A stretch of 64,000 nucleotides of DNA from Salvator merianae (GCA_003586115.2 QVOM02000115.1:7856799-7920798); one strand, 5' to 3'; shown: positions 1 through 11,952, numbered from the stretch's first letter. Made by a program: numbers and translations. Notes: generated by a model from the letters alone, not told the origin.

Positions 1-1143
1 ATTTTAAAAATTCCAAGGAAGAGTGGGCATCTCCTGCAGGACACTGGCACTAGGGGCCAGAGAAGATGCTTTTCCTAGCCACAACGGACTGCCAGAACAA
101 AAAACAGCAGAGGCAGACTTTGTACTGGGCCCCCTTCTTATCTCTTTCCTCTGGGTAAGGGAAGGCAGCCCATTACTCTTGTGGACAAAATCAGGGAAGG
201 CAGTCCATTACTCTTGTGGGCAAAACAAGGTCATATGGATGAGGTTGGAGTAATGCGAGCATCTGTACAGGTAAATAAACTGTATTGTATTCAGATGTTC
301 TAACCACTGTTAGAGATTGTGTGATGAGCACAGGGACATGCTAGTTGTCATATACTACATCAATTATGGGCAACGTTGTATCACAAAACCTTGCTATAAT
401 GCCAAGATGCAAAGACTTTACTAAACATTCCAAGGACTCTAAGCTTATTATTAATAGCTTTTAATTAAGAACTTGGTGGAAAAGGTAAGCATTTGCTGCC
501 TCATACAGATTTGCTAGATAAATTTTGTTAGGATTTATTAATGATTGCTTCTCAGTCATGTTAAAGGGTTACTTAACTAATTCTCAGAGGACAGATTTCA
601 AGAAAATGCTTGACCTAGCAAAACTACAGAATTAAAGTTCATTTTATGCACCTTTCTTCTTTTTAATTTGGAATGATTAATTCATATGAAAACTTCGGAT
701 ACAAACCACCAGCCCTGTTCTCATTTATTCTTTCACAGGCAATTTCTTCATTAAACTAGAACTTGTTATAATTATCTGGAAAGTGAATCCTGTTCTTATC
801 ACATGTTATTTTCTTACAAAATGTATCTGTAACTTTTAGTAACAGATACAATCATGCCAATTGTCTTCCCCTGTTGGATATTTCATATATTCAATCTATT
901 TCTAAGTTCCTCTAAATCTTTCCAGAGCTTTGTATCTGATATTGTATAAAGAGCAAGAAAATATTTCAGAGTCTGATTTTTCATTATTTTCTTCGAACAT
1001 ATTAATCAAAAGTAGAAGCAGGCATTTTATGAATTCCTTGAACTCTGTACTCTGTTCTAGCAGCCTTGTATTTGCTTAGAGTCTCAGTATCTGTACAATA
1101 AACCTACTCATGTTTTATGCACATCAATGAAGTTGTATTTTAT
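1..1143. other. Intronic DNA with a 35-bp tandem duplication
   Basis: This stretch is non-coding and is inferred to be the far end of FAM117B intron 1. The only structure seen is a two-copy tandem duplication: 159-193 and 194-228 are the same 35-bp unit with two or three differences, each starting GGGAAGGCAG. The rest is AT-rich and unique-looking. No splice-flanked reading frame matching FAM117B was recognised. Confidence 0.5.
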
Positions 1144-1553
1144 AATCAGTAATTATAATTTCTTTATATTATTTAATTTTTTAAGGGAAAGGAAAATGAT
1201 CTATATGGCAATGAACACTAATGTAAGCTGGCAACAGAAATGGAATAAAACGGTATTGTACAGCCTGCGTCCAGGTGGGAGACAAGCTTTAAAGGAAACA
1301 ATAAACCTGTTTTACCACTTGAAATAGAATGTTTGAAAAAATGTTTAATAGTTTGCTCCAATCCATTCTAGGGGAGAGGGTGGACAGGGTGTCTTACATT
1401 CTTATAATGTATTGAACACAATTTAGCTTACTATCTCATGACTGTTGATTTCTGGAATATCTTTGTGTATATGTATGCATGTGTTTGTTTTGATTTTTTT
1501 TATATGGTTAAAATAAAAGTCCAGTGTAACTAAAGCAAAAAAAAATCAGTAAT
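1144..1553 (+). pseudogene. Probable retroposed mRNA 3' fragment (processed retrocopy)
   Basis: About 390 bp ends in an AATAAA signal (1512-1517) followed about 20 bp later by a run of nine A (1537-1545). It is flanked by a direct repeat of AATCAGTAAT at 1144-1153 and 1544-1553. Poly(A) signal, A tail and target-site duplication together are the classic mark of LINE-mediated retroposition. The 66-codon frame at 1127-1327 resembles no protein I know, so the piece is probably mostly 3' UTR. The parent gene was not recognised. The alternative is a chance arrangement in AT-rich DNA, because the duplication is only 10 bp. Confidence 0.4.
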
Positions 1554-4500
1554 CATTTCTATTCCAGTAATATAGTATTTTAAAATATTTTCCCCTAATT
1601 TGTGCTGAAATTATTTTTTGTTAGACAAATGGAATGCAATTCTGATCTTTCTTATTTTTGTACGTAAACGTTATTCCTAAGATTAGTTTGTTTTGTATTA
1701 GCAGATGGAGAAGGGAACAAACAATAACCTGCTGTCAGATCATACTATATCTTATCTTTCCAAGTACCATATACAATTTGATATAAGAAATATTTTTGCT
1801 GTTTAAATTTATACACATACACATACATACTGAACTTAAAAAGATAACTTCTTTTAACATCCATAGCTGAGACAAAAGTGAAGAACTACTCCACATCTGA
1901 GGAATTAACTATTAGTAAACTACATGTATTTTATGCGATCTTAAAGTGATTACCAAAGGATGAAATTATGATTTGGAACTGTTCTTGAAAAGTCCTGTAT
2001 TCAACGTACACAGGAACCACAGGAAATATCTAAAGTCCAGTTTTAAATGCACTCCTTAAATTTCTAAATTACAAGCCCTAATATGAGAACACATCCTATA
2101 TTCACTTCTCCTCAGTGCTTTTCATTGCATCAAAAACAGATTTTGAAAGCCACTTGAATCAGGAGGAGCCAAACTGGCATGAGGAAGGCTTTAATCAACA
2201 ATGTTGTCCCCTGCAAAAATATTTATCTATTTAGAGAGAGGGCAGAGCTTCTCTATGAGCAACCAAACAAAAAGTGCCCCATGGACTGTGCTTTAAAACA
2301 CTATTCTCATTTACTGAACTGCCATTTAAATTATGACAGGTTCTAACACTTTATTAAACAAGCCAACTGCATTTATAAGCACATTTCAATTAGAATACAT
2401 TTATTAACTAGGCTTTGGCATTACTAGCTCAGAATAAAATACAATTAATTTCTGCTCGAGTTAAACTATTATTAATGCTGTTTTGTCAGTCAATACACAA
2501 TTGAGGTTGTATGGGCTAAAACTGTTGATATATTATTTTTGTTGAATTACCTAAATGTCATATGTACTCTTCCCCTTTTATTTGTATTTAATTGATTCCT
2601 GAAACCTTGTAGTGAAAATCGATATAATGGGAAGAGTCATTCCATTAATTTAAATGGGAATAGTTCTAATTTGTTCCAAGCCCTCCAAGTTATCCCAAAA
2701 ATCACCTGAAATGCCGATACTGTATGGAAAAAGTTGTGTATCCTCAAAAAAAAAAAAAAAAATTAGAAAGAGTAACAATAAATAATAACATAATGGTTAA
2801 AATGACAGAAATTAAAGATTTATTAGAAGTCAGCTTACTATAATAATGTGCATGGAGCGTTTAGGTCCGTGAATACCAGAGGACTATTGTGCTGGGGGAA
2901 TGGGTCTGGCTTCACAGTCAGCAGGAATATGTGTAATGACTTTACATATAATGGGGGGTTGGTGTACTGGAACAGTAAAACTGAAATTGTTACACAGGCT
3001 CTTGCTAACAAAGTTGCATAGGGAAGACAAATACATCTTCATCAGAGAAACAAGTTTTTGATTTTGTTTTTAAAAAAATCCAGTTTTAAATGGATTCTGA
3101 ACTTTCTCCAGGCAGCCAGGGAAAGGGCTGTGATAGTGGCAGTTGAATCTAGTTCTATGGCAGAGGTGGAAGATGCACTATCCACATGACATGATATACA
3201 CCAGACTGGAAATGGGCCTATGGTGCAGCAGGTGGCAAATGAGGGCACAATCCACTCTTAGAGGTCTTTTTTGTGCCCTGCACACAGTGTACCTCCAAGG
3301 GTGAATTCTGTGCCTTGTGGGCAGCCTGTAGGCATTTTTGCATACAAGGCCTCTGGAACACTCTAGAAGTCCCTATTTTCAATGGTGTGCGACCTAAATA
3401 TAGTTCAGTGGAATGCTTCTCCAATAAGAACAAGCTTAAAAGTTTTAGTGTTCATGTAAGTGATTTTACCTAGCATCCCTGCGAACAAACATGCTTTATA
3501 GGCAGAGCTAATTCTACAAAGTGCTTATGAACCAAAGTACTGAATCATGCTTTTAAAAATACAGCTTGCAAATGACATACTTTAAATGTTAGAGAAAACA
3601 CATTAGAATGCATGCTTATTAAAGAAACATACCTTTAGACATGTAGGTGAATTTAAAACAATAATTTAAAATGATGACTGTATATCCTGTAGTATGTTGA
3701 TTCGAAATCAACTTATTAAAAAATCTTGAACTAATTAAACATGGTAATACACAAACATTAGTGTGTTTACAAAAGCATTACATTTAATTCATGTATTTTA
3801 ATTTCTAATATGTTTTGTATTTTAATATTACATTATAATCTCTTGTGTATTTTAATTTTGTAAGCCACGATAAACTCTATATAATGATAGGGTGAGACAC
3901 AAATATGAATAATAACAATGATTTTTAAATCATGTGCATAACTATATGAACTTCAGACTGAACAAGACATCAAACATTTCTTTGTTCTGATTTACACTAC
4001 AGTTGAGGTTACTAGTTTATCAAATATATTTGATTTCTTGCAATATATTTTAAAATATGTAATTTAGTTTAAATATAAAAGCTTTGAGATAGTTATGTAA
4101 TATAATTCAATATTTAATACATGTTAGAAGCACAGAACCTCTGATATTTTTACTTGCTATTCCATAACAGAACTATAACCAGCTTTAACCATAAGCCTAA
4201 TAAAAATAAATCAATAAATAATATTTTTTACATTTTTGTTACTTAACATCTTAAGCTATCAGAATAAACATTATGTCATCAGGATACATTGCTGGAGTCT
4301 GTTTTTTCGGCAGGCACAAGTTAGCTAGCAGCACTGCTGATCCAAGTGGTCCCGTACATAATTTGGATAAGATATATTACCTATCTTGGCTGATCTGCCT
4401 CCCTGCCCCTGTTGCTGATGATAACAATGATAGTGGACTGAGAGCTGCAAGTGGCTCATGTGGTGTTGCAAGTCAACAGGAAAGTTGCACTGGCAGCACT

Positions 4501-6204
4501 GGTGGTGCAATCCCATTATCCAAACTTTGGATAGCCCTGCAGAGGCAAGGTTTGAACTGCAACATTAAATTCATTAAATTCTAACGTATGTATGTCAAAA
4601 ACGCAAAGCCCTTCCACATGCCCCATTTTTTCTTTACCCCCTCATTCACTCAGTCACTGGAGAGTTGGACTGCTAGTAGAAGAAGCAGAGGTCCTAGACT
4701 CCAGACTAAAACCATGGAGGTGGGCATGGGTGAGATTAAATTAAGAGCAAGACTCTGGCCACGTTTTATTTCCTTCTCTCATTTCTCTGTCACTTTGAAC
4801 CAAACTGGTTGGTGAGGTAAAACTGATCTGTTTACATACCTAAGCTTTGGAATGCATTAGCCAGGAGACATGGCCTAAAAAGTAAAGCCCTACATCCTGC
4901 ACTGTGCCTAGGCAAGTTTGCACTGATGAGATTGGAAATACAAAAATATGGAATTCAAGGTTATCAACAGTTTTGTCCTGTTTTCCTTATGAATGCTCTG
5001 GGCTAAGATATGCATATTCCCTGTGCAACCTTCTTTCTTTCAGTTCCACAACAGTTGCCAATAGTAGACACAAGGTACAAAAAGAGACATAGTTTCTAGG
5101 CGGCTTGAGTTTTAGCTGTAATCACTACCATACCTTAGTCCATCAAACCCAACTTCATTTTCTTGTGGAACTCAAGCAGCTGAGTGAAATGAACCCAAAG
5201 AGATTTGAGACTGAAATCACAGGGAGAAAAACACACTTCCCAGAAGCTGTGCGTCTGACTAGTGGACTAAAAAGTAGCCCATACTGGCATCTGAAGGTTG
5301 ATGTGAGAAGTTAGATGTCTCAAGTGACAAGTTCATTAGGGCTAGTCTAACAAACCCTGCCTAAGGGTCTCAGTGGACCCTTTTTTCTGCTTCTTGTGAA
5401 GAAACGTGTGTAGCCATGTACCTGGCCACGATTCAAGTCTCTGGATTAGCATAAGCAGATGGCAGCTAGCTCAGACTTGCAGGAGCAAGCCGGTGCAGAC
5501 AGGGATGAGCACTTGCTCCTCATCACCACCAAGTTTGCCGAGAACCCTGGAGCATGGGGACTTTTGGCCAGCAGGAACCACTGAGGACATGGGGACCTAA
5601 GTGGCTGGGAATCCAGAGTAATCATAACAGGAAGTTTTAAGATAGGGTTTGGTTTATATATTTTTCGCTGAAATAGCATATGGCTCCCCTGTTGAATTCT
5701 TCAGCTGAGTGATTCTATTTATACTGCATAAGAACTTTACCCACAAGCTGTGAGTTTTCTAAGTTTAACCCAGAAATTGACAAATTTCACTGACCTCAGA
5801 ATACACAAGAAGCATTCCCTCAAGAAAGAAGCCTTCTAGATAGGTGTCAAAAAGCCAGTCTAGAAGTGAGGTGTTTTCTCTCTCTACTCTTCCCCGGAAA
5901 TCTAGACTGTCTGGAAAAGAAAGGGAGTGATCAACTTACCAGTATAAACTGCTGAACCCCAAAACAGACCCCACCAAGGGCTGGTTTAAGGTTACATTAG
6001 GAGTCAGCAGACTAGAAAACTTGGATTTGGGGGTTAAAAGGATAGTGGGTGCTTTGGTTAGGGTCCAATTCATTTCCACCTTGGCCATGTTGATACTACT
6101 GATCAATGGTCAAGGGAGGGAGCTTACTCCTGAGCAACATATTGCTGTTTTGGAAAGCTGGGTGAGGAAATACATTTAAAATCAATACTACTCTCTAACT
6201 GTGC
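1554..6204. other. AT-rich intronic DNA, no recognised gene
   Basis: No exon-like frame or strongly diagnostic repeat was recognised over about 4.6 kb. A run of A lies at 2746-2762. Several open frames of 60-100 codons (for example 4273-4584) show no family resemblance and are treated as chance. The interval 2330-2510 is rich in TAAT motifs without repeat character and could be a conserved non-coding element, but this cannot be judged from one genome. The inferred context is FAM117B intron 1. Confidence 0.5.
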
Positions 6205-6312
6205 CGTAAGAGGAGCCCTGCTGGATTGGGCCACAGCCCATCTAGTCCAGCATCCTGTCTCACATAGTGGCCCACTAATTGCTTCTGGGCAATCTCAAGC
6301 AGAAGATAAAAG
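6205..6312 (+). repeat. Squamate-type dispersed repeat fragment
   Basis: The segment reading GCCCTGCTGGATTGGGCC and then CATCTAGTCCAGCATCCTGT matches, from memory, a very common interspersed repeat of lizard and snake genomes. Only about 110 bp are present, and the right side is cut off where the GC-rich inverted-repeat element begins. It is one of the clues that the organism is a squamate. Confidence 0.6.
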
Positions 6313-6319
6313 CAAAACA

Positions 6320-7044
6320 GGAGAAAATTTACTAGTTAAGCCCAACTCTTGCCCTGGGAATGCCTGCACAGTAAACAGACCCTGAAAACTTACCTGAGGC
6401 TCTTATGGGGCGAGTGCGAATGCCAGTATCCATGCCTGATCCTAGCCATAACAGCGGCCGGAGAGCCTGAAACAGCAACACGCATGTGCGCGGTGTGCAA
6501 TGGGCCTGCACGAGGCCCCGATCAGGACTGCACCCCATCCGGCATTTTGGTGCCCGATCGCGGGCGCGAACGGCGGTCAATGCGACAGCGGCCTACAAGC
6601 GTCAGGCTGCTGCCATGGCGACTGGGAGGCCCGTGCTGTGATGTGTATCACGTGTGTATCACGTGTGCGCACCAGGTCCCTCCCCCCATTGCGCAATTGG
6701 GCCTTCCCAATGATTGCGACGGTGTGGGCCCGACTGGGGCCCGTGCGAAGGGGTAGGCCCCATTGCCCATCATGCATTGCGTGATCGCGAGATCATGCAT
6801 GCGTGATGGGTGGGCTGATCGCCCAGAAGATGGTTGGCGTCAACAAGGTAGGTGCAAACAAATCCTCACCTGAAGCTCACTTTGAGCTTCAGGTGAGGAT
6901 TCAGACACCTTTTTACTTGTCTGGCGGTAGTAGGGATCAGCAGTGGATGAGGTCCACTGCCGGTCGCTACAGCCGTCCTCTGGTGCGAACCCACCTGACT
7001 AATGAGCGTTCTTGACGCTTACTAGTTGCAAGTGCAAAAAGGCC
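6320..7044 (-). mobile_element. GC-rich palindromic non-autonomous DNA transposon, copy 1
   Basis: A CpG-rich block in AT-rich surroundings that matches the element at 10915-11952 in the opposite orientation. Shared landmarks are the terminal GGCC with a nearby GCACTTGCAACTAGT-type sequence, an internal hairpin, CATGCATGCGTGATGGGTGGG, and the right-arm text around ATGCCTGATCCTAGCC. The hairpin at 6861-6901 has perfect 19-bp arms and a 3-bp loop. This copy is about 300 bp shorter than copy 2, apparently by loss of inner arm sequence. The overlapping open frames on both strands (6349-6756 and others) follow from the lack of stop codons in GC-rich DNA and are not genes. No transposase is encoded. 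The left boundary is approximate. Confidence 0.75.
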
Positions 7045-8635
7045 CTACATTTACAGCTTGTTAGGCTTCTGTTCACTTCCGCACATCTCAAAGCAACATA
7101 GTTATAACTTCTGAGCCAGAGCAAGATGGATATATTTGGCTTGCTATTTACTAATCAAACAGTTCTGGCACTTTTGTCCACTGTAGATAACTTTTTTTTT
7201 CTTTTTTTTCACTGTAGATACATTTTACACTGGAAATGGAAGTTGTAGTTTTCTAACTGATACGTATTTTCAATAAAATAATTTCTTTATTATATTTTTG
7301 AGTGCCTATGACTCCTTCTCCCACCTTCCCTTGACTTCAGCTCTCCATGTACTTGTCAAACCAAACCTAGCTTTATGTTTTAAAAAAGAAATTATTAGGT
7401 GCAATCAATACAAATGTGCCAGTGTATTACACAAAATCAAAATAACATAATGTATAAAGCATCCCCCCGCCCCAAGGCTGGACATTCCTTTTATACCTTC
7501 ATACAAATTGATCCAAAATATCAACTTATGAATAACTTGTATTCATATGTACTATAACCAGTATTTTAGGGTGGATTTACATGGTAAAGAAATTCCTCGT
7601 AAGGAGGCCATTCTATTGTACAGTGGAGACTAGATTTTGAGGAAATGCATACTATTCCTTTCTCGACATTAACTTCTTTGGTATGCTTTGTATTTAAAAA
7701 GCATAATTTCCCACATACCAAGAGAAGTTAATGTCAAGTAATTTTTTCAAGGTCTTCCAAATGCTGAGCAATGAGTATTAGAGTAGAATATATCATGTGG
7801 TGTAATGAAGACTACTTAATTGAGGTTAGGTTTGTTGTTCTAAATACGTGTAGCAGGAATATTTCAAGCTTATAAGGTATTAGGGTTTGTAAAATTTGTG
7901 TAGTTCCTTTGTGTATAAGTGACCAGTACCTTCTTACTTGTGTACATCCCCATAGGTTTATCCTAACAGCCCCTCCGGCAGTTTGATGAAGAGATGTTAT
8001 CTCTTCTCCCTTAAATTTTTTTTACAGGTTTTTCATAACAGTATCTGGAGAGTTTGTGCCCATCTTTGGTTCCTAACATATGGGCTATTTGTAAAAATAT
8101 TTTTATTTCTGTCAATGGAGGAAATGGTTGGCAGTTATGTCTTTTGTCATTTAATCCATGTGTGAATTTATTGTTGAACAATGGGATTTTTAGAAACTGC
8201 CTCTTTTTTTAAAAAAAAAAATAGTGTTTACATTTGGAAGAAGTTGGAGGTCAAGAGTAATCTTGCAGTTTTAACTGTGCCCATTTTGGTTTCAGGCTTC
8301 TGTTCAAATTATCAAGTGATATAACCAAAATGCCTGTAAATAAAAATTAATAACCCCCCTGCTTCATTGATTGTTAGGTTATTGAAGAAGTTATCGTATT
8401 TTTTCAAGTTAAAACTGGTGATTAACCTATTCAGTGTTTAAATATTTCAGTACTTGAATTTGCAGGGAAAGCCTTAAAAAGAAATAATATCTTAGGAATA
8501 ACTTTCATTTTTATAAATGCTATTCTGCTTAGTAAAGAAAAATGTTTTGAAGACCAATGTTTCAAGTTTCTTCTGATCCAACTGATTTAAGGGGGAATAA
8601 TTTATGAAACTAGCCTGTTTAGATTCCTAGAAACT
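7045..8635. other. AT-rich intronic DNA with one inverted repeat
   Basis: No gene was recognised. An inverted repeat lies at 7663-7738, with arms of about 24 bp containing GACATTAACTTCT and its complement and an inner ATGCTT/AAGCAT stem. Poly(T) tracts occur around 7192-7208. The remainder looks unique and non-coding. Confidence 0.5.
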
Positions 8636-9290
8636 ATATGAGAGATTTCATTTCTCTGATCTGAATTTTTAATCCTGACATTCTCCTAATATTCATTAGG
8701 ATCTGAGGAGATATTTTTAAACATGATTTCCAGTTTAATTAAATTTATTTGCAAGCCAGATATGGTGTAGAATTACATTATAATTTCTCTTAATTCTACT
8801 ACTGTGCATAGGGGATCCTTAGAGTATATTAGTGTATCATCCACATAATTGTTTGTTGACTTTGTCTATTTTATACGGTGTCACTTCTGGTATATTTCTG
8901 ACAAGATCAGAGAATAATTCTAGGGCTGTGCTAAAGCGGGGGGTGGGGGAGCAGTCAGCCTTTCTTTGTGCCTCTGTTTAAATCAGTTTCTCTGCTAATA
9001 CATTATGGATTCATAATTTAGCATAGGTGTCCCTATATAAATTCATAATAGTCCCTATAAACCTCTCTCCAAATTGCATTTTAGACAAGACTTTAATTTG
9101 TAAGAATGTGATAGCGTATCACATGCTTTGTGTATATCAAGACAGCTAAAGGTTTCCTTTTCATCATATTGTCCATTATTTCATGCAGTAAGTTTCTAAC
9201 GTGACTGGGCATAAATGTTCCAGAAAGGAACCCAGATTGATCTGGATGAACCATATCCTTAATAAAAAAATTAACACTGCACCAGTATAC
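8636..9290 (-). mobile_element. L1-type LINE fragment, reverse transcriptase region, antisense
   Basis: Translating the minus strand gives a decayed L1 ORF2 reverse transcriptase. The stretch HPDQSGFLSGTFMPSHVRNL (near 9180-9240) matches the L1 block that normally reads HPDQ-GF-PGR. It is followed by a degraded palm block and then text resembling the GTRQGCPLSP and YADD region (around 8840-8990). Stops and frameshifts make it inactive. It may belong to the same antisense L1 as the endonuclease piece at 13790-14480, since the order EN then RT on the minus strand is correct, but other repeats lie between them. Confidence 0.7.
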
Positions 9291-10355
9291 TTGTAAAAAC
9301 CTTAAACCTAACCCGTTTTCTCAGCACAATAAAAGGCGCCCTATGCTTACAGTGAAGGCCTTGTTTTGTTGTGCCAAGAAAAGCAGCAGTGGGGTCAGCA
9401 TGACTAGCGAGTAAAGTAAACGTAAGAGGAAAGACTTAATTTCTCTAATTTCTAATGAATTAGTAAATCTTGACAATTGATTTACCAACTCCACATTATC
9501 TAGGACAGAGTGAAGTGTTTGTGTTTTAAATGCTTGATAGACTGTAACCTAACTTGCTTTGAGTATTTCTGAGTCTGATTTACTTTCCATGCTCCTTGAT
9601 TTTTTTTGCTTTCCTTTAAATAGAACTTCTCTTGCGTGGACTTAGAACATCTGTAATACCATGCGACCATTGAAATCACCTATATTAAAACAACTGTAAT
9701 TGAAACCAATTAAGCACACATTTCAGTTTGAGCAGTTACTTGGTTGTGACTAAAGTTTCATTGATGTCAGTGAATTTTTAAATAGGTGGAATTTGGGGGG
9801 TTGTAGGCTTTAAAATTGATGGAAAGAAGAACTCAACGCTCTCGCAAGCAGGGAGGTACCATAAACTATTAGTTTAGTGTTATATATTGATGGGAAACCA
9901 TCCTCTCCCTCAAATTTCCCCGTATGTTCACATTTTTTATTTGTGCTGGCTAGTCTTGTTCCTCAGGTTGCACTCACTACAATCATCCACTGCAAACACT
10001 ACTCAAAATTGGCTGAAAAGAATGTGAAGCAGGGTTCATTGAAATATGTTTTGCACGTTGCTCCCATACTGGCTGAAGCCATAAGCAGACTTGCCTTTGC
10101 TGGGGGCAAGTGCCCCCTCCCATACATTCAGGGATCAGTCAATGGATAAATCTAGCCCTCAAGTGAACAAAAATTAGCCACTCTTGCTTAAAATCCACCT
10201 TGCCTTTCATATGTATGTTTCTGGTTTGCTCTGTGCGAACAAGTGTCTTCAAGCTGCAATATTCCTGAAGGTATGCATTACCATTTCGGCATCTCTGAAC
10301 AAGAAACTTTTTTCTTTCCATCTTTATGCATCACTGGCTTGAAGATCAATTTATA
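9291..10355. other. Intronic DNA, nothing recognised
   Basis: About 1 kb with no recognisable gene or repeat. The 90-codon plus frame at 9877-10149 and the minus frames at 10139-10646 have no family resemblance, and the latter run into the tandem array, so they are considered chance. Confidence 0.45.
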
Positions 10356-10450
10356 CTTTTGATGTTGATCACACTGATAAGAATGGGACTTGTATGTGAG
10401 CAGACATGACACAGTTTTGGAAATACAAATGCATGACAGATGAGAGGCAG
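10356..10450 (+). repeat. Array-flanking duplicate, copy 1
   Basis: About 95 bp on the left of the 70-bp tandem array is repeated, diverged, in the same orientation at 12881-12976 on the right of the array. Both contain a GATGTTGAT/GGTGTTAAT start, then ATGTRAGCAGACATGAYRCAGT, then a GGAAATA block and a RAGRAACAGTG-like end. The arrangement suggests that the array and its flank belong to one larger repeated unit. Confidence 0.55.
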
Positions 10451-10499
10451 TGATTGACGTGATGCTTTGCTCCATGTCTATCATACTTTGAACTGGCAT

Positions 10500-10914
10500 C
10501 CCACAGCTAGGCTTTAAAAGCCTGAGATGCTGTGCATTTAATCTCCAGACTATTGCACTTAGAGCATTTGAGCCACAGACAAGCTTTAGGCCGGAGATGT
10601 TTTGTCTAAAACCCCAAGTACAGGTTGAACCTCCATGCCATGACAAGCCTTTATGACTGTGAAGCTTTGCCTTAAAATTCTAGAGCAATGAAGCTGGAGA
10701 TTTCTGTGGCATCCAGGTTTTATGCCTGAGATGTTTTGTCTTAAATGTCTAATTTCAGCATTTTAATTTCCATGCCATGGCGAGATTTTATGCCTGTGAT
10801 GCTCTGCCTTTACTTTGTACTCGATTGTGCATGGAGCCCCTGTGCCACAAATAGACTTTACACCTAATATACCATGGGTTTAATCCTATATCTATTACAG
10901 TTTGAACCTCTATA
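10500..10914 (+). repeat. Diverged tandem array, about 70-bp period, left block
   Basis: Units recur with an anchor like GCCTGAGATGCTTTGTC. Anchors lie near 10519, 10589, 10654, 10723, 10791 and 10863, giving spacings of 65-71 bp. Each unit also carries a CCATGCCATGG-like piece and a GCTTTA-GCC piece. Units differ at many positions, so the array is old. It stops at 10914, where the GC-rich palindromic transposon begins, and continues after the second inserted element at 12552. It is non-coding as far as can be seen. Confidence 0.75.
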
Positions 10915-11952
10915 GGCCTGTTCGCACTTGTAACTAGTGAGCATCAGGAACGCTCACCAGACAAGTGCATTCACACAGGCAGACGGCCGTAACGACCGGC
11001 AGCGGACCTGATCCACTGCCGATCGTTACTACCGCTAGACAAGGAAAAAGGTGTCCGAATCCTCACCTGAAGTTCAAAATGAGCTTCAAGTGAGGATTCG
11101 TTCGCACCTACCTTGCCCACGACGGTGGCGGCCATCTTGTGGGCAATCAGCCCACCCATCATGCATGCGTGATCGCACAACCAGGCAATGCATGATGGGC
11201 AATGGGGCCCGCGCGAGGCCCCAGTCATGCCCACGCCGCCACGATCGGGCATGGGACACCGGATGAGGCCGTGCTGCGCCCCGTCCGGCGTTTCGGTGCC
11301 CGATCATGGGCGCAAAGGGCGGTTGGCGTGGCAACGGCCTGTGACCGTCAGCCCGCTGCCATGGTGCCCGGGAGGCCCATGCAGTGCGCACGCTGAAGAT
11401 GCAACTCGCACGTGCACACTGGGCCTCTCCCCCCCCGTAGTGCAATCAGGGCACCATGGGCCCGATCTGGAAGGCCCGATCATGCTACCTGGGGGGGGAG
11501 GGAGGCCCAGCGCGCATGTGCGAGTTGTGTTATCGGCGTGCGCACTGTGCGGGCCTCTTGGTCGCCATGGCAGCGGCCTGACAGTTGCAGGCTGTTGCCA
11601 CGGCAACAGCCCTTCACGCCCGCGATCTGGCACCGAAATGCTGGACGGGGTGCAGCGTGGCCCCATCCGGCATCCCAGGTCCAATCATGGCGGCGTGGGC
11701 ACGACTGGGACCTCGCACGGGCCGAAGGGGTAGGCCCCATTGCTCACCACAAGCGCGAGCGCACGTGGAGCTGCTGCGGTTGCCATGGCAAGCATCAGGC
11801 ATGGATAATGGCGTTTGCACTCGCAAACGCCATTATCCAGCCTAAGACAAGTTTTCAGGCCCCATTGTGCAGACGGTGCTTGCACGATGGGGTTTGTTCC
11901 ATGCTAGAATGGGCTAATTAGCCTATTCTAGCGTGGGAAGTGTGAACAGGCC
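10915..11952. mobile_element. 1.04-kb GC-rich palindromic (foldback-like) DNA transposon, copy 2
   Basis: The ends are GGCCTGTTCGCACTT at 10915 and its near-complement AAGTGTGAACAGGCC ending at 11952, a terminal inverted repeat of about 15 bp. The whole interior is a large imperfect palindrome centred near 11463. This shows in translation: the minus frame 11086-11445 and the plus frame 11412-11921 share the same run, for example SWRRGHDW and HRNAGRGAA, on opposite strands. Smaller hairpins lie at 11056-11100, 11803-11840 (perfect 16-bp arms, 4-bp loop) and about 11903-11932. The four or five long frames here are by-products of GC-rich DNA, not genes. No 8-bp target duplication is evident. The element has no transposase and its superfamily is unresolved. 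Confidence 0.8.

Noticed and set aside
6349..6784. Plus-strand frames of 135 and 94 codons
   Set aside because: Same GC-rich transposon family, with stop-poor composition rather than coding.
11086..11921. Several long overlapping open frames on both strands (up to 181 codons)
   Set aside because: They lie inside a GC-rich palindromic transposon and mirror each other across strands. They have Arg/Pro/His-rich composition and no domain.
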